NCBI GenBank assembly: GCA_964487845.1
Contig: CAZASK010000027.1
Location: 1-21,237 of the forward strand
Direction of reading: 5' to 3'
Length of the DNA: 21,237 nucleotides
DNA from: CAZASK01 sp964487845
GTDB taxonomy: Bacteria; Chlamydiota; Chlamydiia; Chlamydiales; FEN-1388
The notes under the pieces are model-generated. The model made no database searches and was not told the DNA's origin. It worked only from the letters and a program-made list of their open reading frames with translations. The first letter of the stretch is position 1, and every line of letters begins with the position of its first letter. Shown here one piece after another: positions 7,690 through 15,134 of this stretch. A program made the position numbers and the translations under genes.

Positions 7690-10600
7690 ATGTGGTCGAC
7701 ATTGCGCTTTGGTATACTTTCTTTTTCAGTTTTCTTCTTTACTCTCGTAGGAGCATTTGCTTTTGATGCAGAACCTACTCCTTTGGTAAATCAGCTTTCT
7801 ACGCCAAACTCTGTCGTCAACCAAACCGTGAGTGTTATCACAGGTGATTTCGTCTATTCATCTCGCGACTATGAGTTGACAGGTCCTGACGCATATGTGT
7901 TGGGCCATTCTTACTCAAGCTCAAACAAAAATTCATCCAATCTTGGCAAAGGATGGAACTTTCATCATGCCATAAAATTTCAAGTGTACCAGCCATGCGG
8001 CATCCACTTTACAAAAGATACAGCAGACCAAGACTTTTGGAGTTCGCTGATTCAACATGATGAAGAGGAAGCTCTTATTGATGACGAAGAGTCGGAGGAA
8101 GAGCTTGTCGATGAAATCAATGACCTTGATCCGGAGCTGCTGGCTGTAGAAGAGGCGTTTATCGATGGCTTCTTTGATAGGGAAGAAAAAGGTCCTCCTT
8201 CACCGCTCCGAAGCCCCTATACGATTGCAACGGTTGCGGAATCTGGAGGTGGGCAGCTGCTCTTTAAAGGCAAGGGGAGTGTCCATTCGTTTAAGCCTGT
8301 CATGAAGAAGACGGGGTGGACAAATGCTGCTGCAGGATACATATGCGGTCAGACAAACATCAAAAACATGTGGGTTCATTTTGATAAAAAGCATGATCGC
8401 TGGCTCGTACGTGATGGTGATGGCACAACACGTGTGTATGCAAGAAAGCAAAGTCAGAGAAAACATTGTCATGTCGAAACACACTACAACCATTGCTACC
8501 GCGACTATTTGCTAAGAGAGGTGCGTAATCCGAGTGGTAATAGAGTCACCTATACCTACAACAAGCGCTACCATCTCAAGAAGGTGACGACATACGATCG
8601 CTATAAAAAAAAGGTGCTCAGCTGGATCTCATTCAATCATATGAACAGCAAAGAGTGGCAAAAAAGTCCAAGCCTGCCTATAGAGACGAGTGATGGCAGA
8701 TCATTCCTCTTTCAGCATCGCTGGATGAAAGATAAAAAATATGGCATCAAGTCAATTATTAGCCCGATAGCTCCTTTAGAAACAATCCTCTATTCGAAAA
8801 AAGAACGAGTTCGCAAGATCCTGCAACAGGGTCATTTTATTGAAAATTATTATTACGGTCTTGATCCCGCGCATCCATGTCGAAAATCAAATAAAGGAAA
8901 AGTGGTCTTGCAAAGAGCGCCAGCAGGGCTTGCAGGCAAGGCGATATCGACACATCGTTATTGGTATGAAGATGGCCATACTGCCGTGGCTGATGCTCAT
9001 GGGAATAAGAATCACTATTTTTACAACAAGTATAAGCGTCTCACACGTGTTGAGAAAAGAGATCGTGCTGGGCATCTTCTCACGGCAGAAGAGTATCGCT
9101 GGGGCGAGGATGAAGATGAAGGCAACTTGACAGTACATACTGTCTTCAATGAAAAGAACAAGCCTGTCTTTGCGAAAGTATATCACTACGACGACAGACA
9201 TAATGTCATCAAAGAAGAGCATTATGGCTCATTTTCTGGATCAGGAGCTCCTCTTCAGCTCAAAAATGGCAAGCCAATAGGCGAGAAGATAACCCATTAT
9301 TCAACCTATTCTGACACAAGCTTCAATCTCAAAAAGTCACAGAAAGACCCGAATGGAAATCGCACTGTCTATGTGTATAAAAAGCGCACCAATCTCCTTA
9401 CGGCAGCGCTAACGTATGAAGGAAAGGAAATCCGCAAAAGACAATTCTTTGCCTACAATACAGCAGGCGTTGTTATCGAAGAGATACAAGATGATGGAAG
9501 ATCTCCTGATAAAAATGATCTTTCTTGTGTCACTCAAAGAAAAATCAAAAAAGTTGTTCTGAGAGAAGCATATCCTCATTATGGCAAGCCTGAAGTCATC
9601 GAAGAGTGGGCCTATGATCCTGCAGCACAAGTAGAAGTCAAATTGAAAACGATCGTCCATGCATTTGATGTAAGAGGGCTTGTCATCTCCAAAAAAACCT
9701 ATGATCAAAATGGAGATTTCGAAGCAGAGACCATTTTTGGATATGACGACAAGGAGAGGCTCGCCTATACCAAAGATCCACTCGGACAGGAGATCTTCTG
9801 TACGTATGACGACTTTGGGAAGATGGTATCGCAAAGAGGCCCTCGCCAGGATGTGGAGACACGCTTTACATATGACGTGATGGGAAGGCTTGTCCGATCA
9901 GAAGAGCAGTTCGGCTCAACTACTTTGGCAACCACATTTCAATATAACGACCTCGGTCAAAAAATTGCCTCCACAGATCCTCAAGGCAATACCACATCAT
10001 ATGAATATGATGCGTTAGGCCGCATGACAAAAATTACTTTGCCTTCTGTTGCAGACGAAGAGGGGCGTCTTGTTGTGAGTAGCCAAAGCTTTGCCTATCA
10101 CAACATGGGACTTGAAGTTGTCAACACAGACGAGTTTGGCCGTGTGACAACGCGCATCATGAATAGCCGTGGCCAGCCACTCAAAGAGACCTTCGCCGAC
10201 AACACAACAAAGTCATACCGCTATGACGCAAGTGGCAATCTGATAACAGAGGTGGCAACGAATGGCCTTGTCACGAACTATCGCTACGACTATCAAAATC
10301 GCGTCATCGAAGTTGTGCAAGAATTAGGATCGTTTCACTCTAGAAAGACGATGCGCTACGATGCGAACAACCTTCTTGAAGAGGTCTCTCCGACAGGTGA
10401 GAAGATCAACTATGAGTATGACTTTGCAGGAAGAAAAATAGCCTCTACGGTGAGCTCTCCAGATGATCTTTTGTCGAAGAAGACAACTTTTCACTATGAC
10501 GCCTCTGGCAGGCTGAAAGAAGAACGTAGCCTTCAAGATGGAGGCTTTCTTGCCAAGGTCTATGGCTATGACGTCCTCGATCGTGTCATCTCTGAAGAAG

Positions 10601-13350
10601 TTCTCGATGACAAAGGCACTCTCTACAGCGTCCGCTACCAAAGCTATGATGCCGCTGGCAATGTCTCTTCGAGTACGACCTCTGTGAATGGCAAGCTCTC
10701 CACAACTACCACAACCTACGATGGCCATGGCGTCCCTGTCGTGATCTCTGATGCTTTTGGAAACAGCGCCACTACCTCTATCGACTATTTTTATCCTCTC
10801 ACGACAGGACAGCATGTCATCAAAAAGAGGATGCAAGATCCATTAGGCACGGTGACAGAGGAGATCTTGAATCCGCAGGGCAACATTGCAGAGGTGATAC
10901 GCTTCGATCCTTTCGGTAAAAAAATCGCTCATAAAAAGCTCTACTATGACGCCTCTGGAAACAATGTAAAAATAATCGAGTTTGCGATCTCTGATACCTC
11001 TGAAAAAGAGATCGTAACAGAGCTTGTCTATGGTCCGATGCGAAGAATAGAGAGCATTACTTTAGCAGCAGGCACTCCTGAGGCAAAGAAGACCTCTCTT
11101 TTTTATAACGTCCTTGGCCAGCATGCTTCTACTCTTCATCCCAGCGGAAGCTGGATAGAGACTGTGTATGATGAGAAGGGAAGAGTAGCTCGCAGCTCTG
11201 GCACAGGCTTCGACTACAGCTTTCGCTATGATGCCAAAGATCGCGTGACAGAAGCGAAAAATGAGCTGACAGGTCGGGCTACAGCGCGCTCCTATAACGG
11301 CCTTGGGCAGCTGACAGAAGAGACTTTGGAGACTGGGCTTGCCATGCGCTATCAGTATGATACGAGTTGCCGCCTCAGCGGCATTCTCTTGCCTGATGAC
11401 TCGCAGATTGCCTATTCCTACACGCCTGCTCATCTTGCGAAGGTGAGGCGCCTCTCTTCTGATCTTCAGGAGCGCTACAGCTATGAAATCCAGTCGCGAG
11501 ATCTCTCTGGCTTTGTCCAGTCGGTGCGCCTGCCCAATAACAGCATCCTCTCTTGCCAAAGAGATGCTGCTTCTCGTCTGACGTCTCTTGCCCACCCACA
11601 TCTGAGTCAGCATCTTGAGGCGTATGACCCTGTTGGGAATCTACTTTCTGTGCGTAGTGAAGATCAAGAAGGCATGCTCCAGGAGAGCTTTACCTATGAT
11701 GCCTTGTCGCAGCTCACCTCCGAGCCTTCCCACACCTATCGCTACGACTCTTTGCACAATCGTCTTCAAAAAGATGACAACGCCTATCAAGTCAACAGCT
11801 TGCATTCTCTCTTATCATCTGGTGTTGCTACCTTCACCTATGATGCCTCTGGTAATCGTACAGTCAAAGAAACAGATGGCAGTAAAACCCTCTATCACTA
11901 TGACGCCCTGGATCGGCTGACCTCTGTCACAACAGAGCAGGGGAGTGTTACCTATAGCTACGACGCCTTCCATAGGCGTATCAAAAGTGTAAGCGATACA
12001 GGGGCATCTCTCTACCTATATCAACAGGATAATGAGATTGGGTGTGTTGACACCTCTGGAGTCATCCGTGAGCTGCGCGTGTTAGCGGAAGGATTCGGTG
12101 CTGAAATCGGGGCCTCTATTGCCTTTGAGTTGGATGGCACGCCCTATGTTCCTGTCCATGACTACAGAGGAAATGTGGCTCTTCTCACGAATATGGACAA
12201 CGAGCCTGTGGAGTGGTATCGCTATACGGCTTTTGGAGAAGAGACGCGTTATGGAGAGAAAACTGCAAACCCATGGCGCTTTTCTTCAAAAAGAGTGGAC
12301 GAGGAGACGAAGCTCGTTTACTTCGGCAGGCGCTACTATGATCCTGACATTGGCAAGTGGCTGACACAAGATCCTCTTGGGCTTAAAGCAGGTCCCAACC
12401 TCTACGCCTATGTGTGTAATGCTCCGTTAACGCACTTCGACCTCTATGGCTTGGAGGCGGTGGCAGCGACGCAGGAAAGAGGATTCATTGGCAGATGCGG
12501 TGATGCGATTCGCACTGCATATTCATACGTAAGAGATGCTGTCAGCAGCTTCACCTCCTATGTAGGCCGGTCTGTTTGTTCCTTTATTGAGTCTACCATT
12601 CACCATTTCATTCCTCATGAAATGGGAGGTGCGAAAGCATATGTGTCGGATAAGTTGAGTGATCTTGCAGGAAAGCCGCATCGCCCTCGTGATCCTTCGC
12701 AGGTAAAATCTATTTACAGAAATCCAAACCCGGAAAATCTCAAGGGAAAAGAATCCTATCAGATCCTTGCAAATGGGATCTTGACAGAGCTGGATGAATT
12801 TGTTGAAGCTTGCCTCGCAGAGATAACAGAGGAAGATCGTGCCACGTATACGGAAATTGTGGTTGCTTATGGATCTACGCATGGATTATTGGCCGATATT
12901 CTTGAGACCATTGGAAACAAGTTAGGAATTCAGACAAGCTCATCAAAGGTGGTAACAGAGTATATGCAGGGAGTTGATGAAGAGTGTAGTGCCAGAGGGG
13001 TAAGCTATAAAATAGATGGCATTGGCCATAGTCAAGGAGGTGCAATCATGTATCAAGGACTACAGAATGCAGGTGCAAGCGTTCAAATGAATACTACCTT
13101 GTATTTGATAGGATCTGCTACAAATGGAAGGATGCAATGCGGAGAAAGTCCAGTCTATAATTTCATGAGCACAATGGATTGGGTGCCGTGGTGTGCTGAC
13201 CCTATAGGGACGTTGTTTGGAACGTTGAGGGGGTCGATTAGTTATCATGGGAATTTCAATCACATCCCATTTTCAACTCATTCTTTTGGTGGTGAAGATT
13301 ATATAGATGCTAGAAGAACTATTTCTGGTTTAATAAGAGGTAATAAATAA
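7690..13350 (+). CDS. Sec-exported Rhs/YD-repeat protein with C-terminal serine-hydrolase (lipase-like) domain
   Basis: This is a protein of 1886 residues. Residues 1-25 are a Sec signal peptide (MWSTLRFGILSFSVFFFTLV, likely cut after AFAF/DAE). Residues ~30-100 match Rhs shell beginnings (TGDFVYSSRDYELTGPDAYV). Residues ~122-167 are a very acidic insert. YD repeats run from ~275 to ~1500. The Rhs core end is at ~1545-1588 (YFGRRYYDPDIGKWLTQDPL, then GPNLYAYVCNAPLTHFDLYG). The family normally self-cleaves at P-x4-D-P-x-G-L; here it reads P-x4-D-L-Y-G-L. The tail 1590-1886 carries GHSQGG (Ser1781), MDWVP (Asp1830) and a C-terminal His1864 or His1858, the order of an alpha/beta-hydrolase triad. 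ATG at 7690 is preferred to the TTG at 7684. The following lipoprotein gene starts one base after the stop. Inferred role: toxin or exported effector attacking lipids or esters. Confidence 0.9.
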   Translation: MWSTLRFGILSFSVFFFTLVGAFAFDAEPTPLVNQLSTPNSVVNQTVSVITGDFVYSSRDYELTGPDAYVLGHSYSSSNKNSSNLGKGWNFHHAIKFQVYQPCGIHFTKDTADQDFWSSLIQHDEEEALIDDEESEEELVDEINDLDPELLAVEEAFIDGFFDREEKGPPSPLRSPYTIATVAESGGGQLLFKGKGSVHSFKPVMKKTGWTNAAAGYICGQTNIKNMWVHFDKKHDRWLVRDGDGTTRVYARKQSQRKHCHVETHYNHCYRDYLLREVRNPSGNRVTYTYNKRYHLKKVTTYDRYKKKVLSWISFNHMNSKEWQKSPSLPIETSDGRSFLFQHRWMKDKKYGIKSIISPIAPLETILYSKKERVRKILQQGHFIENYYYGLDPAHPCRKSNKGKVVLQRAPAGLAGKAISTHRYWYEDGHTAVADAHGNKNHYFYNKYKRLTRVEKRDRAGHLLTAEEYRWGEDEDEGNLTVHTVFNEKNKPVFAKVYHYDDRHNVIKEEHYGSFSGSGAPLQLKNGKPIGEKITHYSTYSDTSFNLKKSQKDPNGNRTVYVYKKRTNLLTAALTYEGKEIRKRQFFAYNTAGVVIEEIQDDGRSPDKNDLSCVTQRKIKKVVLREAYPHYGKPEVIEEWAYDPAAQVEVKLKTIVHAFDVRGLVISKKTYDQNGDFEAETIFGYDDKERLAYTKDPLGQEIFCTYDDFGKMVSQRGPRQDVETRFTYDVMGRLVRSEEQFGSTTLATTFQYNDLGQKIASTDPQGNTTSYEYDALGRMTKITLPSVADEEGRLVVSSQSFAYHNMGLEVVNTDEFGRVTTRIMNSRGQPLKETFADNTTKSYRYDASGNLITEVATNGLVTNYRYDYQNRVIEVVQELGSFHSRKTMRYDANNLLEEVSPTGEKINYEYDFAGRKIASTVSSPDDLLSKKTTFHYDASGRLKEERSLQDGGFLAKVYGYDVLDRVISEEVLDDKGTLYSVRYQSYDAAGNVSSSTTSVNGKLSTTTTTYDGHGVPVVISDAFGNSATTSIDYFYPLTTGQHVIKKRMQDPLGTVTEEILNPQGNIAEVIRFDPFGKKIAHKKLYYDASGNNVKIIEFAISDTSEKEIVTELVYGPMRRIESITLAAGTPEAKKTSLFYNVLGQHASTLHPSGSWIETVYDEKGRVARSSGTGFDYSFRYDAKDRVTEAKNELTGRATARSYNGLGQLTEETLETGLAMRYQYDTSCRLSGILLPDDSQIAYSYTPAHLAKVRRLSSDLQERYSYEIQSRDLSGFVQSVRLPNNSILSCQRDAASRLTSLAHPHLSQHLEAYDPVGNLLSVRSEDQEGMLQESFTYDALSQLTSEPSHTYRYDSLHNRLQKDDNAYQVNSLHSLLSSGVATFTYDASGNRTVKETDGSKTLYHYDALDRLTSVTTEQGSVTYSYDAFHRRIKSVSDTGASLYLYQQDNEIGCVDTSGVIRELRVLAEGFGAEIGASIAFELDGTPYVPVHDYRGNVALLTNMDNEPVEWYRYTAFGEETRYGEKTANPWRFSSKRVDEETKLVYFGRRYYDPDIGKWLTQDPLGLKAGPNLYAYVCNAPLTHFDLYGLEAVAATQERGFIGRCGDAIRTAYSYVRDAVSSFTSYVGRSVCSFIESTIHHFIPHEMGGAKAYVSDKLSDLAGKPHRPRDPSQVKSIYRNPNPENLKGKESYQILANGILTELDEFVEACLAEITEEDRATYTEIVVAYGSTHGLLADILETIGNKLGIQTSSSKVVTEYMQGVDEECSARGVSYKIDGIGHSQGGAIMYQGLQNAGASVQMNTTLYLIGSATNGRMQCGESPVYNFMSTMDWVPWCADPIGTLFGTLRGSISYHGNFNHIPFSTHSFGGEDYIDARRTISGLIRGNK
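12457..13350 (+). other. variable C-terminal toxin-like domain of the Rhs protein
   Basis: This is the coding region for residues ~1590-1886, after the Rhs core end motif DLYGLEA. It begins with amphipathic helices, then a probable core (residues ~1685-1886) with VVAYGSTHG, IDGIGHSQGGA, NTTLYLIGSAT and YNFMSTMDWVPWCADP. A strand, then G-x-S-x-G, then a helix is the nucleophile elbow of alpha/beta-hydrolases; D-x-V-P after the next strand is typical of class 3 lipases. The DNA becomes AT-richer here: a 60-base line in the core (11221-11280) is 50% G+C and one in the tail (13081-13140) is 37%. This is the usual pattern of Rhs tails exchanged by recombination. The DUF687 family of Chlamydia proteins is a possible relative, from memory only. 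Substrate unknown. Confidence 0.7.
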
Positions 13351-13351
13351 C

Positions 13352-13906
13352 ATGAAGCAATTTATCATAAAAATCATGAGCCTTATTTTTAGTTTTTTGT
13401 GTATCTGTTCTTGTCTGGATATTGAGACGCAGCCTCATATGCGCACTTTATACCGAATTATTAAGCAGCAAGATAAGAAATTTCAAAAAAAAGGATTTTC
13501 GCTTATTGCACACGGAGGGCAATGGTATTCTACAGTTCATAAAATTTTCATGGAATATAGGACGACGCAATATCGATTTCAAACAATTGACGAACTAAGA
13601 AGATTTTTTGTCCCTCTCTTTGAAGAGTATTTGCAGCCATTTAACGAAGAGCCATCGATTCGGCCCTATTTGAGTAATTTCCCATTAGACGCTAGAAATT
13701 TAGAGATTGGAATATCTTTTTATGATGAAAAGAATACATGTGTGTACATGCCATGGTTCTGTCGTGTGGCTACCAGCAAAGGGCGAATTGTATATCTTGG
13801 GCTTACAACACCCAAGCAAGGGGTAAAATTATTGCATGCTGAAACGTTTGAAGAGGCGAAACGAATTCTTGCAGAACAGGATAAAGAAAAACAAATAAAT
13901 CCATGA
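13352..13906 (+). CDS. lipoprotein, tandem copy 1; candidate immunity protein to the Rhs tail
   Basis: This 184-residue protein begins one base after the rhs stop, with AGAGG inside the rhs end 11 bases upstream, so translation is probably coupled. Residues 1-20 are hydrophobic and end ICS-C21, a lipoprotein signal with a slightly unusual Cys at -2. Position +2 is Leu, not the Asp that retains lipoproteins in the inner membrane of E. coli. The mature part is basic at first (RIIKQQDKKFQKKGF), then has aromatic and acidic blocks (TTQYRFQTIDELRRFF, IRPYLSNFPLDARN, ETFEEAKRIL). I do not recognise a named domain. It is a close paralogue of the next two genes. Position directly after a toxin-like tail, small size, secretion and amplification suggest immunity against a toxin acting at or outside the inner membrane; this is inference. 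Confidence 0.85.
   Translation: MKQFIIKIMSLIFSFLCICSCLDIETQPHMRTLYRIIKQQDKKFQKKGFSLIAHGGQWYSTVHKIFMEYRTTQYRFQTIDELRRFFVPLFEEYLQPFNEEPSIRPYLSNFPLDARNLEIGISFYDEKNTCVYMPWFCRVATSKGRIVYLGLTTPKQGVKLLHAETFEEAKRILAEQDKEKQINP
13409..13525 (+). repeat. 117-bp block repeated in three tandem lipoprotein genes, copy 1
   Basis: This block matches 14079-14195 at 114 of 117 positions by direct comparison and 14645-14761 somewhat less closely. It covers the lipobox cysteine, the QPHMRTLYR region and the GGQW motif. An A8 tract sits at the same place in every copy. Such identity at the DNA level indicates recent duplication or gene conversion. Confidence 0.9.
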
Positions 13907-14015
13907 AAGTGACAGTCTGTTAGCCGAACTTCGCGCTGTTCCTTCGCTTTTTATGCGTTCGCTCGTATTGCAAGTAACTAATGAAAGAGGTCTTCTAGTA
14001 GATAGAGAAAAGTCG
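13907..14015. other. 109-bp spacer between lipoprotein copies 1 and 2, of unlike composition
   Basis: The next two gene junctions are tight (a four-base overlap and a 13-base gap), but this one holds 109 bases. The first half (13925-13970) contains GCCGAACTTCGCGCTG and further CG-rich sequence, unlike the AT-rich flanks. The frame is open into copy 2 from an ATG at 13953, but that start would bury the signal peptide 21 residues inside, so I do not use it. I recognise no gene, terminator or insertion-sequence end. It may be a scar of an insertion or of an excised module. Confidence 0.4.
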
Positions 14016-14576
14016 ATGAATACAAGCGGTTTTACGGTGAAAATAATGACCTTTATTGTGAGTCTTTTGTGCGTGTCCTCTTGTCTGGATATTGAGACGC
14101 AGCCTCATATGCGCATTTTATATCGAATTATTAAGCAGCAAGATAAGAAATTTCAAAAAAAAGGATTTTCGCTTATTGCACACGGAGGGCAGTGGCCTTC
14201 TGTAATTAATAAAATTAATATGGAGTATAGAACAACCCAATATCGATTTCAAACAATTGATGAGCTAAGAAGATTTTTTATTCCTCTCTACGAAGAGTAT
14301 TTACAGCCATTTAATGACGAACCATCGATTCGACCCTATTTGAGTAATTTCCCATTAGACACAAGAAATTTACAGCTTGGAATATCTTTTTATAATGAAA
14401 AGAATACAACTGTGTGCATGCCGTGGTTCTGCCGAGTAGCTAGTAGCGAAGGGAGAATTGTATATCTTGGACTCACATCACTCAAGCAAGGGATACAATT
14501 ATTGCATGCTGAAACGTTTGAAGAAGCAAAACGAATCCTTGCAGAACAGGATAAAGAAAAACAAATAAGCCCATGA
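14016..14576 (+). CDS. lipoprotein, tandem copy 2; candidate immunity protein
   Basis: This 186-residue protein starts at ATG 14016, chosen so that the signal sequence is N-terminal: MNTSGFTVKIMTFIVSLLCV then SS-C23, a good lipobox (V-S-S-C). The mature region is nearly identical to copy 1 through GFSLIAHGGQW. It then differs by substitutions concentrated at WPSVINKIN versus WYSTVHKIF and in the C-terminal third (YNEKNTTVCMPWFC, TSLKQGIQL). The stop overlaps the start of copy 3 (ATGA). Variation limited to a few patches on a constant frame is what duplicated immunity proteins against related toxins often show, but drift would look similar. Expected location: lipid-anchored in the periplasm. 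Confidence 0.85.
   Translation: MNTSGFTVKIMTFIVSLLCVSSCLDIETQPHMRILYRIIKQQDKKFQKKGFSLIAHGGQWPSVINKINMEYRTTQYRFQTIDELRRFFIPLYEEYLQPFNDEPSIRPYLSNFPLDTRNLQLGISFYNEKNTTVCMPWFCRVASSEGRIVYLGLTSLKQGIQLLHAETFEEAKRILAEQDKEKQISP
14079..14195 (+). repeat. 117-bp repeated block, copy 2
   Basis: It differs from copy 1 at only three positions (two in the CGCAxTTTATAxCG segment, one in GGGCARTGG). It lies 670 bases downstream of copy 1 and 566 upstream of copy 3, in direct orientation, so homologous recombination between copies could delete or amplify whole genes. Confidence 0.9.
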
Positions 14577-15121
14577 AATCGGTGAAGATAAGCAGTTTTG
14601 CGATGAAAATAATGACCTTTGTTTTGTGTTTGATATGTGTGAGCTCATGCTTTGATATTGAGACGCAGCCTCATATGCGCACTTTATACCGACTTATTAA
14701 GCAGCAAGATAAGAAATTTCAAAAAAAAGGATTTAAACTTTTGGCGTATGGAGGGCAATGGCCTTCTGTAATTAATAAAATTAATATGGAATACACAACG
14801 ACGCAATATCGATTTCAAACAATTGACGAGCTAAGAAGATTTTTTATTCCTCTCTTTGAAGAGTATCTGAAGCCATTTAATGAAGAGCCATCAATTCGAC
14901 CTTATTTGAGTAATTTCCCATTAGACGCAAGAAATTTACAACTCGGAATTTCATTCCTTGATGAGAATAATAGTAGTGTGCGAATGCCTTGGTTGTGTTA
15001 TGTAGGCACCGCTAAAGGTAAAATTGTATATTTCGGATTTGAATCAAGAAAACAAGGGTCAAAATTATTGCATTCCGAAACATTTGAAGAAGCAAAGAAT
15101 ATACTTAACAGAACAAGGTAA
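14573..15121 (+). CDS. lipoprotein, tandem copy 3; candidate immunity protein
   Basis: This 182-residue protein overlaps copy 2 by four bases (ATGA), so it should be translationally coupled. Its signal sequence ends CVSS-C26. It is the most divergent of the three: Phe replaces Leu after the lipid cysteine, LLAYGGQW replaces LIAHGGQW, and SFLDENNSSVRMPWLCYVGT replaces the corresponding Tyr-Asp-Glu-Lys region. It lacks the QDKEKQI tail of copies 1 and 2, ending at NILNRTR. The frame-defining blocks TTQYRFQTIDELRRFF and IRPYLSNFPLDARN are unchanged. Same inferred role as the other copies. Confidence 0.85.
   Translation: MKSVKISSFAMKIMTFVLCLICVSSCFDIETQPHMRTLYRLIKQQDKKFQKKGFKLLAYGGQWPSVINKINMEYTTTQYRFQTIDELRRFFIPLFEEYLKPFNEEPSIRPYLSNFPLDARNLQLGISFLDENNSSVRMPWLCYVGTAKGKIVYFGFESRKQGSKLLHSETFEEAKNILNRTR
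14645..14761 (+). repeat. 117-bp repeated block, copy 3
   Basis: This is the third direct copy. It keeps the ATTGAGACGCAGCCTCATAT segment and the A8 tract exactly but diverges at both ends (TCATGCTTT and TTAAACTTTTGGCGTAT). It is older or less often converted than copies 1 and 2. Confidence 0.85.
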
Positions 15122-15134
15122 AGGAAGTAGGCCT

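Noticed and set aside
8887..9834. Long minus-strand frames inside the Rhs gene
   Set aside because: YD-repeat coding sequence often leaves the antisense strand open; nothing in these translations looks like a protein.
13953..14015. Extended N-terminus for lipoprotein copy 2
   Set aside because: It would place 21 residues ahead of the lipoprotein signal sequence, and has no counterpart in copies 1 and 3.
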